DNA from: Tenacibaculum sp. 190524A02b
Lineage (GTDB): Bacteria; Bacteroidota; Bacteroidia; Flavobacteriales; Flavobacteriaceae
Assembly (NCBI RefSeq): GCF_964036645.1
Contig: NZ_OZ038525.1
Coordinates: 1,473,501 to 1,537,500, forward strand
Reading direction: 5' to 3'
Length of the DNA stretch: 64,000 bases
Part shown: piece after piece, positions 34,623 to 45,260 of the stretch
Numbering within the stretch: the first letter of the stretch is position 1
Layout of the letters: every line of letters begins with the position of its first letter
The notes under the pieces: generated by a model
Told to the model about the DNA's origin: nothing
What the model saw: only the letters and a program-made list of their open reading frames with translations
The model's database searches: none
Made by a program: the position numbers and the translations under genes

Positions 34623-35396
34623 TCACTTTTTTAGAATACAAAAAAAATCAAGTGTTTTATCTGAAAAAACATTAAGAGTATAATCTTCTGACTTTAAATT
34701 CTCTATTTGTTTTCTATATTTTTTTAATAAACCTCTTCTATTTATTCTATTCAAAATTTCATAAGGTATTCTAAGTAAGATAGCTGGCATTCTTTTCTGC
34801 AAATTAAAAATGTCTAGCTTTAACAATTTAGAAACTGCAATACCGTTATTATTATAATACTCATCTGTCTTTTTATTTCCTTCTATACCTTTAATAATAC
34901 AATCTTTAAAATAAGTATTCGTTAAGCTTTGAAGCTCACTAAAAGTATACTCTCTATAATGCCAAGGATTCCTTGCAATACTTTTATTGGCATTTGGAGT
35001 GCTTAAAAACACCTTCCCTTCAGGTTTTAACACACGGTGAATTTCTTTCAAGAATAATGAGTCATTTTTAATATGTTCAATAACTTGAAAAGATATAATA
35101 GTATCATAATAATTGTTTGGAATGTTTTTTAATGGAGGTATTTTTTGCTGAATAACAGTAGCCTCAGGATATTTTTTCTTTAATAATTCTACCGAATAAC
35201 TAGATTTATCTATTAAAGTTAAACTTGAAACCTTTGAATAATATAAAGCTACTCCATAACCTTCTCCACATCCTATTTCTAATGTTTTTCCACTTACGTA
35301 ATCAGAAACAATTTCATAAGCTTTTTTAGTTCTTAAAAATAAAGGTCTATCTGAATTAATCTTAGATGAGGTAACTTCTGTTGAAAAAAAATACAT
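34623..35396 (-). CDS. SAM-dependent methyltransferase, class I
   Basis: A methyltransferase of about 257 residues. Motif I is GKTLEIGCGEGYGVALYY, the middle has YDTIISFQVIEHIKNDSLFL and the HRVLKPEGKVFLSTPNANKS segment typical of class I enzymes acting on quinones, lipids or sugars. The ATG at 35396 is chosen because the longer frame to 35453 would run into the DUF2723 gene. That gene ends 10 bases upstream, so the two form an operon and may both modify surface glycans or lipids. Confidence 0.83.
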   Translation of the reverse strand: MYFFSTEVTSSKINSDRPLFLRTKKAYEIVSDYVSGKTLEIGCGEGYGVALYYSKVSSLTLIDKSSYSVELLKKKYPEATVIQQKIPPLKNIPNNYYDTIISFQVIEHIKNDSLFLKEIHRVLKPEGKVFLSTPNANKSIARNPWHYREYTFSELQSLTNTYFKDCIIKGIEGNKKTDEYYNNNGIAVSKLLKLDIFNLQKRMPAILLRIPYEILNRINRRGLLKKYRKQIENLKSEDYTLNVFSDKTLDFFCILKK

Positions 35397-35406
35397 AAAT
35401 ACTAGT

Positions 35407-38400
35407 TTAGTAAGGCCAATTTTTAGCTTGCCAGTTTTGAAAGGATTTATCAATATTTTTAAAATTCATTTTTAAATCATTTCCTTTTTCTTCATTAAAA
35501 GAACTGTATTGCTCTATCATTTGAATATACATCCCTTTAACTCTATTAGCATAACGCACATTTATTATTGGATTAGGAGGATTAAAAGAAATTAACCATA
35601 ACAATTCCTCTTTTAAGTTATTCATAGCCTTTAAACATACTTCATTTCCTTTTTTAGGGTTACCCGCTTTAAAATATAATTTTCCCATAGCAAAAGCATA
35701 TTGTTTAAAAGGCACTGTAACATTAGGAAACATAAACATACTAGTATTCAAAATATCAACAGCTTCCTTACTGTTATCTTCTTCTAATAACGCTTGCGCT
35801 AAAAAGTAATAATTACGTCTTACTATTTGTTGAGTATATACCCTATTTTCATAATCTATAAATTTATCTTTTTCTTTAAACCCTTTAAAAGACAAGCCTT
35901 CTTTAAAAAATGGTAGCATCATATTGGTATCTACAATTTTAGGATTCAATTTTGGATTTACTCTTTTAACAGGCGTTAACACTTCTACCATTCCTTGTTG
36001 AATAGTATAAGGTTGAAGTCCTATATAATGATTGGTATTCCCATTAACAGCAAAAGCAATTGGTCTATCATTAATATTTTCCTGTATTATATTTAATAAA
36101 GTAAGATCATTAACAGCGTAAAAATCTTTCGAAAAACGCCAAACTAAATTATCAAGATACTTCAATTTTAAGGCTTTACTAGTATCGCTTCTAGTAAACA
36201 TTGAAGTATCTACCTTAATAGAAAACACATCTGAAGGGATATAGTGTATTCTTTTTCCATTCCATTCTTTTTTGGTTTTCTCTTCTGATAAAAACTTGAA
36301 AAGAACTCCTAAATCTACTGGCTGATTAACTTCTTTCTGTAAAGGTAATTGCTCTTGAGTACCTTTTATATATAATTCTTTTGGAAGTGTTATTGAAAGT
36401 TTCTTTGAGGTATTCATAGTTAACCTCAATTTATCTATGTACCAATCTAACGCTAATTGATCAAAATTTATAACTCTAACATCTGTACGATACCCTTCCA
36501 CTTCTTGTAAATACCATAATGGAAATGTCATATTATCTCCATTGGTAATTAAAATGCTGTTTTTAGGACATGAATCTAAATAAGCCTTAGCTAAAGACCT
36601 AGAAAATGTATCATCACTTCTATTATGGTCATCCCAACCCTTTGCTAATAATTGAATTGGAACTATAAGCATTAGTAATACAGACAGCACTATTAACAAT
36701 CCTCTTTTATTAGCAACAAAAGAAAACCACTTATACAGTTGTAGTACAGCTAATCCAATCCAAATACAAAAAGGAATAAAAGAGCCAATAAAAATATAAT
36801 CTCTCTCCCTTATTAAAATACTTGTGGGAACAGGGTTTACATAAATAATAATACCAAGACCAAAGGTTAGAAACAGTAGTAATGAAGTAAAAAAATGTAC
36901 TGGTACTTTACGTAAAAACCATAAACCTATGAGTCCTATTAAGAAAGGAATTCCATAATATACATCTCTACTTAAATCATTTTTATAATAATTAGGCATT
37001 AAGGAATACGCTCCCACTCTATGTTTATCAATAAAATCAAAACCACTTATCCAATTACCATTTAAAATGGTACCTACCCCTTTATTGTCATTTTGCTTTC
37101 CTATAAAATTCCAAAATAAATACCTTGCATACAACCAATCTACTTGATAATTGTAAAAAAAGCTAAGATTTTCTGTAAATGTAGGTTTAATTATTGTTGT
37201 TTCTTTCCCCATAACATCATATGATATAGGTTTTCCCTTTACAGTAGTCCAAATTTTATACCCAGTAACATCTTTAGACTTATAACTGTGCATTCTTGGA
37301 AAAAATGTAGCAAACTCTTTTGCATAATTTTCAACACCGAATTTACCATTATCTATTTCAACATACTTTTTCAGCTCTTTATCATACCATAACTTCGGAT
37401 TTCCATGTTTTAATGGAAGGTTTTTATGTAATGGTGCATTAAAATAATACCCTTTAAGTAAAGGGGTTTTACTAACTCCAAATTGTTCTGCCCTAATATA
37501 TTTTAAAAGCTCTAAGCTGTTAGATGGATTGTTAGATATTGGTGTTACAGTATTGGCTCTAATCATACTAACTCCATAAGTACTAACACCTATGTAAAAA
37601 AACAACAAACAACCAATTATAGCCAACCAATTATAGCTCTTTTTTTTAATTCCTATTCCAAATGCAAATAACAATAATATAATTAGAAATATATATAAAC
37701 ATATAAGTCCTGTATTAACTTTAAAATTTAATTCATTGACTAGATATATATCTAAATGAAGTACTCCCTTTAAAAAGCCTTGAATCACAAATCCATAAAT
37801 TAATAAAAATAACACTACTCCTGCCATTAACCCTATGACTAAGCTTTTTATGGATAGTTTATATTTTTTTGTAACAAATAGGATTGATAAAGGAATTACG
37901 ACAGACAAATTTATTAAATGCACTCCCGCAGATAGCCCTAACAACAAAGCTGCAAAAAGTAATAATTGTAATTCTTTTTTTTGATTAGTTGTTTGCTTCC
38001 ATAAAATTACTATATACCAAACACATACTAAAAAGAAAAAAGATAAGGTATAAACCTCTGTTTCTGTTGACGCTACCCAAAAACTATGAATAAAAGCTAA
38101 AGTTAGCCCACTAACGATTCCACTAATTGATGGTAACCATCTTGAATATTTATCTAAGGGCTTTGTAAGAGAAGTATACGCTAAGTTTTTTGTCAAAAAA
38201 TAAACAATAGTTACTGTTAATGCTCCAAAAAAACCTGAAATAAAATTACTTAAAAAAGCAATATTCTCCGCAGGAAACCATGAGATTAATACATTTGAAA
38301 TTAACATGTATAATGGAGCTCCTGGTGGATGTGTTACTTGTAACTTATAATTACTAGAAACAAACTCTGCACTATCCCAAAAAGAAATGGTTGGCGCCAT

Positions 38401-38469
38401 GGTAAGTCCATAAACCACTAAGACTATTACAAATAATAGCCAGCCAATAATTTGCTCCATTTTTTTCAT
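35407..38469 (-). CDS. DUF2723 integral membrane protein, GT-C type glycosyltransferase-like
   Basis: A 1020-residue protein with a dozen or so membrane helices in its first 600 residues and a large periplasmic C-terminal region with TPR-like helices near the end (QALLEEDNSKEAVDILNTSM and onward). The N-terminal loop TISFWDSAEFVSSNYKLQVT followed by HPPGAPLYM is the DUF2723 mark and contains the acidic residues expected of a GT-C mannosyltransferase. Homologues in Bacteroidota have been linked to protein O-glycosylation and lipid modification. It is in one operon with a methyltransferase. An alternative Met lies at the third codon. Confidence 0.87.
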   Translation of the reverse strand: MKKMEQIIGWLLFVIVLVVYGLTMAPTISFWDSAEFVSSNYKLQVTHPPGAPLYMLISNVLISWFPAENIAFLSNFISGFFGALTVTIVYFLTKNLAYTSLTKPLDKYSRWLPSISGIVSGLTLAFIHSFWVASTETEVYTLSFFFLVCVWYIVILWKQTTNQKKELQLLLFAALLLGLSAGVHLINLSVVIPLSILFVTKKYKLSIKSLVIGLMAGVVLFLLIYGFVIQGFLKGVLHLDIYLVNELNFKVNTGLICLYIFLIILLLFAFGIGIKKKSYNWLAIIGCLLFFYIGVSTYGVSMIRANTVTPISNNPSNSLELLKYIRAEQFGVSKTPLLKGYYFNAPLHKNLPLKHGNPKLWYDKELKKYVEIDNGKFGVENYAKEFATFFPRMHSYKSKDVTGYKIWTTVKGKPISYDVMGKETTIIKPTFTENLSFFYNYQVDWLYARYLFWNFIGKQNDNKGVGTILNGNWISGFDFIDKHRVGAYSLMPNYYKNDLSRDVYYGIPFLIGLIGLWFLRKVPVHFFTSLLLFLTFGLGIIIYVNPVPTSILIRERDYIFIGSFIPFCIWIGLAVLQLYKWFSFVANKRGLLIVLSVLLMLIVPIQLLAKGWDDHNRSDDTFSRSLAKAYLDSCPKNSILITNGDNMTFPLWYLQEVEGYRTDVRVINFDQLALDWYIDKLRLTMNTSKKLSITLPKELYIKGTQEQLPLQKEVNQPVDLGVLFKFLSEEKTKKEWNGKRIHYIPSDVFSIKVDTSMFTRSDTSKALKLKYLDNLVWRFSKDFYAVNDLTLLNIIQENINDRPIAFAVNGNTNHYIGLQPYTIQQGMVEVLTPVKRVNPKLNPKIVDTNMMLPFFKEGLSFKGFKEKDKFIDYENRVYTQQIVRRNYYFLAQALLEEDNSKEAVDILNTSMFMFPNVTVPFKQYAFAMGKLYFKAGNPKKGNEVCLKAMNNLKEELLWLISFNPPNPIINVRYANRVKGMYIQMIEQYSSFNEEKGNDLKMNFKNIDKSFQNWQAKNWPY

Positions 38470-39039
38470 GATAGGAAATTTGGGGAATTGTATTCAGGAG
38501 TGAAAGATATGAGTTTTTTTTATATTTAAACATAACTGTAAAAACTCCTCTGTAAATCATTCAATAAAAATCTATACAAACTCCTATACATTTTAATTAT
38601 AACAACCTTTCTCTTTCTTTATTTATTATTGAAAAAAATAGCTTTTATAATCATCTAATTAACTATAAATCCAAAGCTCTTAGTTTAAGAAAAAAGAAAA
38701 TTAAAAAAAATATTAAATAAAAAATAGGGGTAACAACTAATTACCTGTACTAGTTATAAGAATAATTAATTATTTTTTATGACTACATTACTACATATAC
38801 TCATAACTTTATTTTTTAAGTCTGCCCAAAAACGCCTTAAAAACAAAACAAACAACATACTTAAATACAACAAATTACGTATTGTCCGTTTTTTGTCCGG
38901 TGATTATTTATATATGATTCACAATAATTTAGTTGTTTTGAACAAAATTTTTAAAAATCATAAAAAGCTTTTAGCACAAACAATCTAGAATAACATTTTA
39001 TAACGATTTTAATTAATTTATAATAAAACCCCACCCTTT
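38470..39039. other. 570-base gap before the large adhesin gene
   Basis: Nothing is convincing here. A plus-strand frame of 69 codons (38779-38988) gives a basic, low-complexity sequence without features of a known family and is probably chance. No strong hairpin or -7 box is seen; the sequence is strongly A/T biased. Confidence 0.4.
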
Positions 39040-42000
39040 ATGAAGACAAAATTACTTCAACTAATAGTAATACTATTATCAACGCTTTACTACACTAAAC
39101 TACAAGCGCAAACTTTAAATGAAACTCAAGGAACTGGTTCAGGAGTAAGTATTACCTCTGGCGATTATAATACTATGTTTGGAGATAGTACCGGTTCATC
39201 AGCTACGTTTACATCTAGGCTAACTTTCTTTGGTTTTGGAGCTGGTAAAAATGCTGTACATAGTACTAGTTTTGGTGATAAAGCCTTAAACGGTGCTTCT
39301 GGAATGGTAGCCATAGGTTTCATGGCAGGGTACTCTAATACTACTGGTTTTGATAATATGTTTATTGGAGAAGAAGCAGGTAAATTTACTACTACAGGAG
39401 GAGATAATACTTTCATGGGAACAGAAGCTGGAGAGAATAACACTACTGGATATGACAATACTTTTATTGGAGAAGAAGCTGGTACTTTTATTACTACTGG
39501 ATATGAAAATACTTTTATAGGAGAAGATGCCGGTACAAGTATTGGTGAAGGCTTTAAAAATACTTTTGTAGGAAACGAGTCTGGAGGAAGTCATTTTGGC
39601 TCTAGTTCTTCAGGTAAAGGGTTCAGGAATACTGGAGTTGGAAGTGAGTCATTACAAGATATTAAAGATGGAGATCATAATTCTGCTTTTGGAGATTCTG
39701 CTGGTATTGATATAGGAGCTGGTCGTTGGAATACAATGATTGGAGCCGCTTCAGGTGTTGCTACTGAGCACGCAGACTACAATACTTTTATTGGTGGTAT
39801 GGCTGGTTGGGATAACAACCGTACCAACAATACAAATGATGCAAACAGAAATACGTATGTTGGTTTTAGAGCAGGTTTTACAAATAGAGAAGGTGAAGAC
39901 AATGTTGGAATGGGTGCTTTTGCAGATTATAAAGGTTCTGGTAGTAATAATACAAGAAGGTATAGAACTACATTCATAGGAGCAAATTCTCATGTTGGAC
40001 AAAACGATGTTACCATGATGGGGTATAACGGTAGAAATGATGGACAGTATTCTATTTCTATTGGTCAAAATCATGATATGAGAGGAACTAGAGCCGTAGG
40101 GATTGGCCATACAATTAACATGAATCCTAATGCAGATAATTCTGTAGGTTTAGGAAATGAAACCAATATTTCTCAATCTTTTGCCATTGGTATCGGAAAT
40201 GCTGTAGATGTAGACAATACTCAAGCTATAGCTATTGGAGCTAGTGCAGTTGCTCAAAATGATGGGGCAATTGTTATTGGATATGGAGCCAGATCAAATG
40301 ATATAATTGACAGTACACCTACTGGACCGACACCAAGTGCTACTGAAGCTACCAAAAACATTGCTATTGGTCACAGTGCTATAGTAAGTGCAAGTAATTC
40401 TATTGCTATTGGTAACGGAGCTACCGCTGCAAATGCTAATACAATGATATTAGGAGGCGCAACTAACCCTGTAAGAGTAGGAATTGGAACTGATACTCCT
40501 AATGAATATGCATCCTTAGACTTAACAGGAACTAATAAAGGTTTAATAGTTAATCGAATGACAACTGCACAACGTGTAGCTCTACAACCGCAATTTCCAG
40601 AAGTACCTTCTTCTAAAGGTATTAGAGAAACTGAAGCTGGTTTATTAGTATATGATACTGATGAAAATTTATTGTATTCTTGGAATGGAACTGCATGGGT
40701 TACTTTGTTAGCAGATAATTTAGGAAACCATACCGCGACAACTATGCTTAACATGGGAAGTAATGTACTTCGTTTTGACAATGGTGAAGCTAACGGTATA
40801 GAGTTTAATGGTAGAGATCGTTATAAAATTTCATATGGAGGAAGTGCTAATTATGATTACGGACCAGTAACTGGTGTTAGTATAAAAACTTCTATGAGTA
40901 CTTCAACCGCTAACGGTTGGACATGGGGACCTTATAATGCACCTCCTGTTGCAGCTATTAGTACAGAAGGTAAAATGCAAATAGCTAATAGTTTAAATAT
41001 CGCTGGTAATTATGAATTTCCAATTACAGATGGTACTGCTGCTAATCAAGTATTAGCTACTGATGGTGCTGGAAAATTAAATTGGATAACCCGAGACTTA
41101 TCTTTTGACTCTAACGCAGGAGTTTTATCTATTGGAAATGGAAATACTGTACAACTTAATGATATTGGCGGTGGTGGAATTCATGGTTTAGATTCTTTAA
41201 GAATAGATCTTACAAATAACGAAAAAAGATATATAGACATTGGAGCTATTTTTAAACAGGTACGCTTTAAAAATAATCAATTAACTTTTGCAGATAATCA
41301 TACTGTAGACTTATCTAGTTTAGTCAATACAGATGCACAAGACCTTGCATTAGTCAACAATACGCTAAGCTTAACAAATGATGCTACATCGGTGGATCTT
41401 TCTACATATTTAGATAATACAGATAGTCAAGCATTAGCTTTAAATACAAATACGTTAAGTATCTCTGGAAATGCCGCTACAGTAGATTTAGAGAAATATT
41501 TAGACAATACGGATTCACAAGATCTTACTTTAGCGAATAACACACTAAGCTTAACAAATGACAATACTTCGGTGGATCTTTCAACATATTTAGATAATAC
41601 AGATAATCAAGCATTAGCTTTAAATACAAACACACTAAGTATTTCTGGAAATGCCGCTACAGTGGATTTAAAAAAGTATTTAGACAATACAGATGCACAA
41701 GATCTTACTTTAGCGAATAATACACTAAGTTTAACAAATGATAATACTTCGGTGGATCTTTCTTCTTACTTAGACAATACAGATAATCAAGCATTAGCTT
41801 TAAGTACAAATACGTTAAGCATCTCTGGAAATGCCGCTACAGTAGATTTAGAGAAATATTTAGACAATACAGATGCACAAGATCTTACTTTAGCGAATAA
41901 CACACTAAGTTTAACAAATGATAATACTTCGGTTGACCTTTCTTCTTACTTAGATAACACGGATAGTCAAGCATTAGCTTTAAGTACAAATACACTTAGT

Positions 42001-44727
42001 ATTTCTGGAAATGTGGCTACAGTAGATTTAGAGAAATATTTAGACAATACAGATGCACAAGATCTTACTTTAGCGAATAACACACTAAGCTTAACAAATG
42101 ATAATACTTCGGTGGATCTTTCTTCTTACTTAGATAATACAGATAGTCAAGCATTAGCTTTAAATACAAATACGCTAAGTATTTCTGGAAATGCCGCTAC
42201 AGTAGATTTAGAGAAATATTTAGACAATACAGATGCACAAGATCTTACTTTAGCTAATAACACACTAAGCTTAACAAATGATAACACTTCTGTTGACCTT
42301 TCTTCTTACTTAGATAACACGGATAGTCAAGCATTAGCTTTGAATACAAACACGTTAAGTATCTCTGGAAATACCGCTACAGTAGATTTAGAGAAATATT
42401 TAGACAATACAGATGCACAAACATTAACTTTCTCAGGAACTAACTTAAGTATTGCCAACGGAAATACTATTGATTTAGCTAGTTTACAAGATGGAACTGG
42501 AACAGATAGTCAAGCGTTAGCTTTAAATACAAACACGTTAAGTATTTCTGGAAATGCCGCTACAGTAGATTTAGAAAAGTATTTAGACAATACAGATTCA
42601 CAAGATCTTACTTTAGCGAATAATACACTAAGTTTAACAAATGATAACACTTCTGTTGATCTTTCTTCTTACTTAGACAATACAGATAGTCAAGCGTTAG
42701 CTTTAAATACAAACACGCTAAGTATTTCTGGAAATGTGGCTACAGTAGATTTAGAGAAATATTTAGACAATACAGATGCACAAGATCTTACTTTAGCTAA
42801 TAACACGCTAAGCTTAACAAATGATAACACTTCGGTTGATCTTTCTTCTTACTTAGATAACACGGATAGTCAATCATTAGCTTTGAATACAAATACATTA
42901 AGTATCTCTGGAAATACCGCTACAGTAGATTTAGAAAAGTATTTAGATAATACAGATGCACAAGATCTTACTTTAGCGAATAACACACTAAGCTTAACAA
43001 ATGATAACACTTCGGTTGACCTTTCTTCTTACTTAGATAACACGGATAGTCAATCATTAGCTTTGAATACAAATACATTAAGTATCTCTGGAAATACCGC
43101 TACAGTAGATTTAGAAAAGTATTTAGATAATACAGATGCACAAGATCTTACTTTAGCGAATAACACACTAAGCTTAACAAATGATAATACTTCGGTTGAC
43201 CTTTCTTCTTACTTAGATAACACGGATAGTCAAGCATTAGCTTTAAGTACAAATACGTTAAGTATCTCTGGAAATGCCGCTACAGTAGATTTAGAGAAAT
43301 ATTTAGACAATACAGATGCGCAAACATTAACTTTCTCAGGAACTAACTTAAGTATTGCCAACGGTAATACTATTGATTTAGCTAGTTTACAAGATGGAAC
43401 CGGGACAGATAGTCAAGCATTAGCTTTAAATACAAATACGTTAAGTATCTCTGGAAATGCTGCTACAGTAGATTTAGAGAAATATTTGGATAATACAGAT
43501 GCACAAACATTAACTTTCTCAGGAACTAACTTAAGTATTGCCAACGGTAATACTATTGATTTAGCTAGTTTACAAGATGGAACCGGGACAGATAGTCAAG
43601 CATTAGCTTTAAATACAAATACGTTAAGTATCTCTGGAAATACAGCTACTGTGGATTTAACAAAGTATTTAGACAATACAGATGCACAAGATCTTACTTT
43701 AGCTAATAACACACTAAGTTTAACAAATGATAATACTTCGGTTGACCTTTCTTCTTACTTAGATAACACGGATAGTCAAGCATTAACTTTAAATACAAAT
43801 ACACTTAGTATCTCAGGAAATACGGCTACTGTGGATTTAACAAAGTATTTAGACAATACAGATGCACAAGATCTTACTTTAGCTAATAACACACTAAGTT
43901 TAACAAATGATAATACTTCGGTTGACCTTTCTTCTTACTTAGATAACACGGATAGTCAAGCATTAACTTTAAATACAAATACACTTAGTATCTCAGGAAA
44001 TACGGCTACAGTTGATTTAGAAAAGTATTTAGATAATACAGACGCACAAAACTTAACTTTAACAGGTACAAACTTAAGTATTGCTAATGGAAATACAGTT
44101 GACCTATCTGCTATTCAAGATGGAACAGGTACTGATAATCAAAACTTAAGTTTAGCTAATAACAACCTTACTATTAGTAATGGAAATACTGTGAATTTAT
44201 CTGCCTATGTAAATACGGATAGCCAAAACTTAACGAATGCTTCGTTGTCTGGAACAGACTTAACAATTGAAATTGAAAATGGAGCTTCAGTATCAGTAGA
44301 TTTAGCACCTTTAGTTTCAAACTTACAATCTGAGTTAAGTACTGCTCAAAATCAAGTAACAGCCTTACAAACTCAAATGAACGATGTATTAGCTCGTTTA
44401 CAATCTATTGAAAATTGTGCTTGTGATGGTACATTGTCTACTCCTACAACCTCTTTAAACAAAATAATGGGACCTAAATTATACCAAAATATTCCTAATC
44501 CTTTTACTAGTACCTCTTCTATTAAATATTATTTACCACATGATGTTTCAAAAGCATATATGGTATTTAGTGATGCTATTGGGAAAATTATTTCTAAAAT
44601 TGAATTAGAAGAACGTGGTGAAGCTGAATTAGATATTAATAGCAACGGACTTCCATCTGGAACTTATCATTATACGCTTTATGTAGGTACTCAAAAAGTA
44701 GCTTCTAAACGTATGATTATTGAATAG
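39040..44727 (+). CDS. giant repeat adhesin-like protein secreted by type IX system
   Basis: A 1895-residue secreted protein. Signal peptide is residues 1-24 (ending KLQAQ). Residues about 40-480 are a YadA-like head of glycine-rich repeats such as NTTGYDNTFIGEEAG and ASNSIAIGNGATAANANTM. A linking domain (GLLVYDTDENLLYSWNGTAW) follows. Residues about 762-1757 are some 33 repeats of about 30 residues, alternating type A (SQALALNTNTLSISGN, then ATVDLEK) and type B (AQDLTLANNTLSLTNDNTSV), with a shorter type C (AQTLTFSGTNLSIANGNTID) four times. A coiled coil (about 1760-1795) and a sorting domain (YQNIPNPFTSTSSIKYYLP) close it. It probably makes a surface filament for adhesion or gliding. It stands alone; expression is not obvious. 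Confidence 0.88.
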   Translation: MKTKLLQLIVILLSTLYYTKLQAQTLNETQGTGSGVSITSGDYNTMFGDSTGSSATFTSRLTFFGFGAGKNAVHSTSFGDKALNGASGMVAIGFMAGYSNTTGFDNMFIGEEAGKFTTTGGDNTFMGTEAGENNTTGYDNTFIGEEAGTFITTGYENTFIGEDAGTSIGEGFKNTFVGNESGGSHFGSSSSGKGFRNTGVGSESLQDIKDGDHNSAFGDSAGIDIGAGRWNTMIGAASGVATEHADYNTFIGGMAGWDNNRTNNTNDANRNTYVGFRAGFTNREGEDNVGMGAFADYKGSGSNNTRRYRTTFIGANSHVGQNDVTMMGYNGRNDGQYSISIGQNHDMRGTRAVGIGHTINMNPNADNSVGLGNETNISQSFAIGIGNAVDVDNTQAIAIGASAVAQNDGAIVIGYGARSNDIIDSTPTGPTPSATEATKNIAIGHSAIVSASNSIAIGNGATAANANTMILGGATNPVRVGIGTDTPNEYASLDLTGTNKGLIVNRMTTAQRVALQPQFPEVPSSKGIRETEAGLLVYDTDENLLYSWNGTAWVTLLADNLGNHTATTMLNMGSNVLRFDNGEANGIEFNGRDRYKISYGGSANYDYGPVTGVSIKTSMSTSTANGWTWGPYNAPPVAAISTEGKMQIANSLNIAGNYEFPITDGTAANQVLATDGAGKLNWITRDLSFDSNAGVLSIGNGNTVQLNDIGGGGIHGLDSLRIDLTNNEKRYIDIGAIFKQVRFKNNQLTFADNHTVDLSSLVNTDAQDLALVNNTLSLTNDATSVDLSTYLDNTDSQALALNTNTLSISGNAATVDLEKYLDNTDSQDLTLANNTLSLTNDNTSVDLSTYLDNTDNQALALNTNTLSISGNAATVDLKKYLDNTDAQDLTLANNTLSLTNDNTSVDLSSYLDNTDNQALALSTNTLSISGNAATVDLEKYLDNTDAQDLTLANNTLSLTNDNTSVDLSSYLDNTDSQALALSTNTLSISGNVATVDLEKYLDNTDAQDLTLANNTLSLTNDNTSVDLSSYLDNTDSQALALNTNTLSISGNAATVDLEKYLDNTDAQDLTLANNTLSLTNDNTSVDLSSYLDNTDSQALALNTNTLSISGNTATVDLEKYLDNTDAQTLTFSGTNLSIANGNTIDLASLQDGTGTDSQALALNTNTLSISGNAATVDLEKYLDNTDSQDLTLANNTLSLTNDNTSVDLSSYLDNTDSQALALNTNTLSISGNVATVDLEKYLDNTDAQDLTLANNTLSLTNDNTSVDLSSYLDNTDSQSLALNTNTLSISGNTATVDLEKYLDNTDAQDLTLANNTLSLTNDNTSVDLSSYLDNTDSQSLALNTNTLSISGNTATVDLEKYLDNTDAQDLTLANNTLSLTNDNTSVDLSSYLDNTDSQALALSTNTLSISGNAATVDLEKYLDNTDAQTLTFSGTNLSIANGNTIDLASLQDGTGTDSQALALNTNTLSISGNAATVDLEKYLDNTDAQTLTFSGTNLSIANGNTIDLASLQDGTGTDSQALALNTNTLSISGNTATVDLTKYLDNTDAQDLTLANNTLSLTNDNTSVDLSSYLDNTDSQALTLNTNTLSISGNTATVDLTKYLDNTDAQDLTLANNTLSLTNDNTSVDLSSYLDNTDSQALTLNTNTLSISGNTATVDLEKYLDNTDAQNLTLTGTNLSIANGNTVDLSAIQDGTGTDNQNLSLANNNLTISNGNTVNLSAYVNTDSQNLTNASLSGTDLTIEIENGASVSVDLAPLVSNLQSELSTAQNQVTALQTQMNDVLARLQSIENCACDGTLSTPTTSLNKIMGPKLYQNIPNPFTSTSSIKYYLPHDVSKAYMVFSDAIGKIISKIELEERGEAELDINSNGLPSGTYHYTLYVGTQKVASKRMIIE
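41323..44310 (+). repeat. tandem 180-bp (60-codon) repeat array inside the adhesin gene
   Basis: About 33 units of 30 codons in alternating pairs, i.e. a period of about 180 bp, kept in frame throughout. Units 42841-43020 and 43021-43200 differ at one base in 180. Blocks 43681-43860 and 43861 onward are also nearly identical, so parts are recent duplications. Repeat number probably varies between strains. Confidence 0.9.
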
Positions 44728-44756
44728 CCAGAATAGATAGATAAATAGATTATTGA

Positions 44757-44783
44757 AAAAGCTCCACTAAATGCGGAGCTTTT
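44757..44783 (+). terminator. terminator behind the adhesin gene
   Basis: AAAAGCTCC (44757-44765) pairs with GGAGCTTTT (44775-44783), loop of 9, then CTTTTTT. Convergent to the TerB-like gene. Confidence 0.8.
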
Positions 44784-44795
44784 CTTTTTTATCAA

Positions 44796-45176
44796 TTATC
44801 TTTTATTTATTCTTTCAATATCTTCTCTAAATTTTTTTATTAAATCATTTGTAAAATTATCCATCACTTCCCTTTCCTCCTTTACTATTCCATTACTTGA
44901 TCTAGAAACTTCCTCCAATACATCTAATAGAAACTCATATTCTTCATCAGGTCCATGATCTTCACAATATGCTATTACCTTTTTATAAAGCTTATTAACA
45001 TCATTTTGCTTATTAACTTCATAATTAAAAGACCATTTAATATCGTCTCCCCATTTATGATCGGCTAACCTTTTTTCAATAACCTCTATCTCTTCCTTTT
45101 GGATACTTCCGTCTGCCATAGCAACTACATATAGTAACTCTCCAAATGATTCAAATAGTTTATATGCGCTTTTCAT
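44796..45176 (-). CDS. TerB-like domain protein
   Basis: A 126-residue acidic helical protein resembling TerB-like (DjlA N-terminal type) domains: FGELLYVVAMADGSIQKEEI at about residues 11-30, with an acidic DG-type loop, repeated weakly later (NGIVKEEREVMDNF). TerB domains bind metal in tellurite-resistance and chaperone contexts, but many are uncharacterised. No other ter genes are nearby. It is a single gene between the adhesin and the sugar acetyltransferase. Confidence 0.7.
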   Translation of the reverse strand: MKSAYKLFESFGELLYVVAMADGSIQKEEIEVIEKRLADHKWGDDIKWSFNYEVNKQNDVNKLYKKVIAYCEDHGPDEEYEFLLDVLEEVSRSSNGIVKEEREVMDNFTNDLIKKFREDIERINKR

Positions 45177-45260
45177 AAGTTATTCATTTAAAAGTATCAA
45201 AACATTCCTTTAAAACTCAACTTTTAAAAGCAATATTACAATACCCGTTAAGTTTTAAAT

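Noticed and set aside
38779..38988. 69-codon plus-strand frame in the gap before the adhesin
   Set aside because: Basic low-complexity sequence, no ribosome-binding or promoter signal, no family; probably chance in AT-rich DNA.
39165..40781. Several open frames on the minus strand within the adhesin head region
   Set aside because: They are shadows of the periodic glycine-rich coding sequence on the plus strand and have no start signals.
41323..44310. Regular repeats suggesting a CRISPR array
   Set aside because: The units are 90-180 bp long, all in one open frame and protein-coding with synonymous differences; there are no short conserved repeats with unique spacers.
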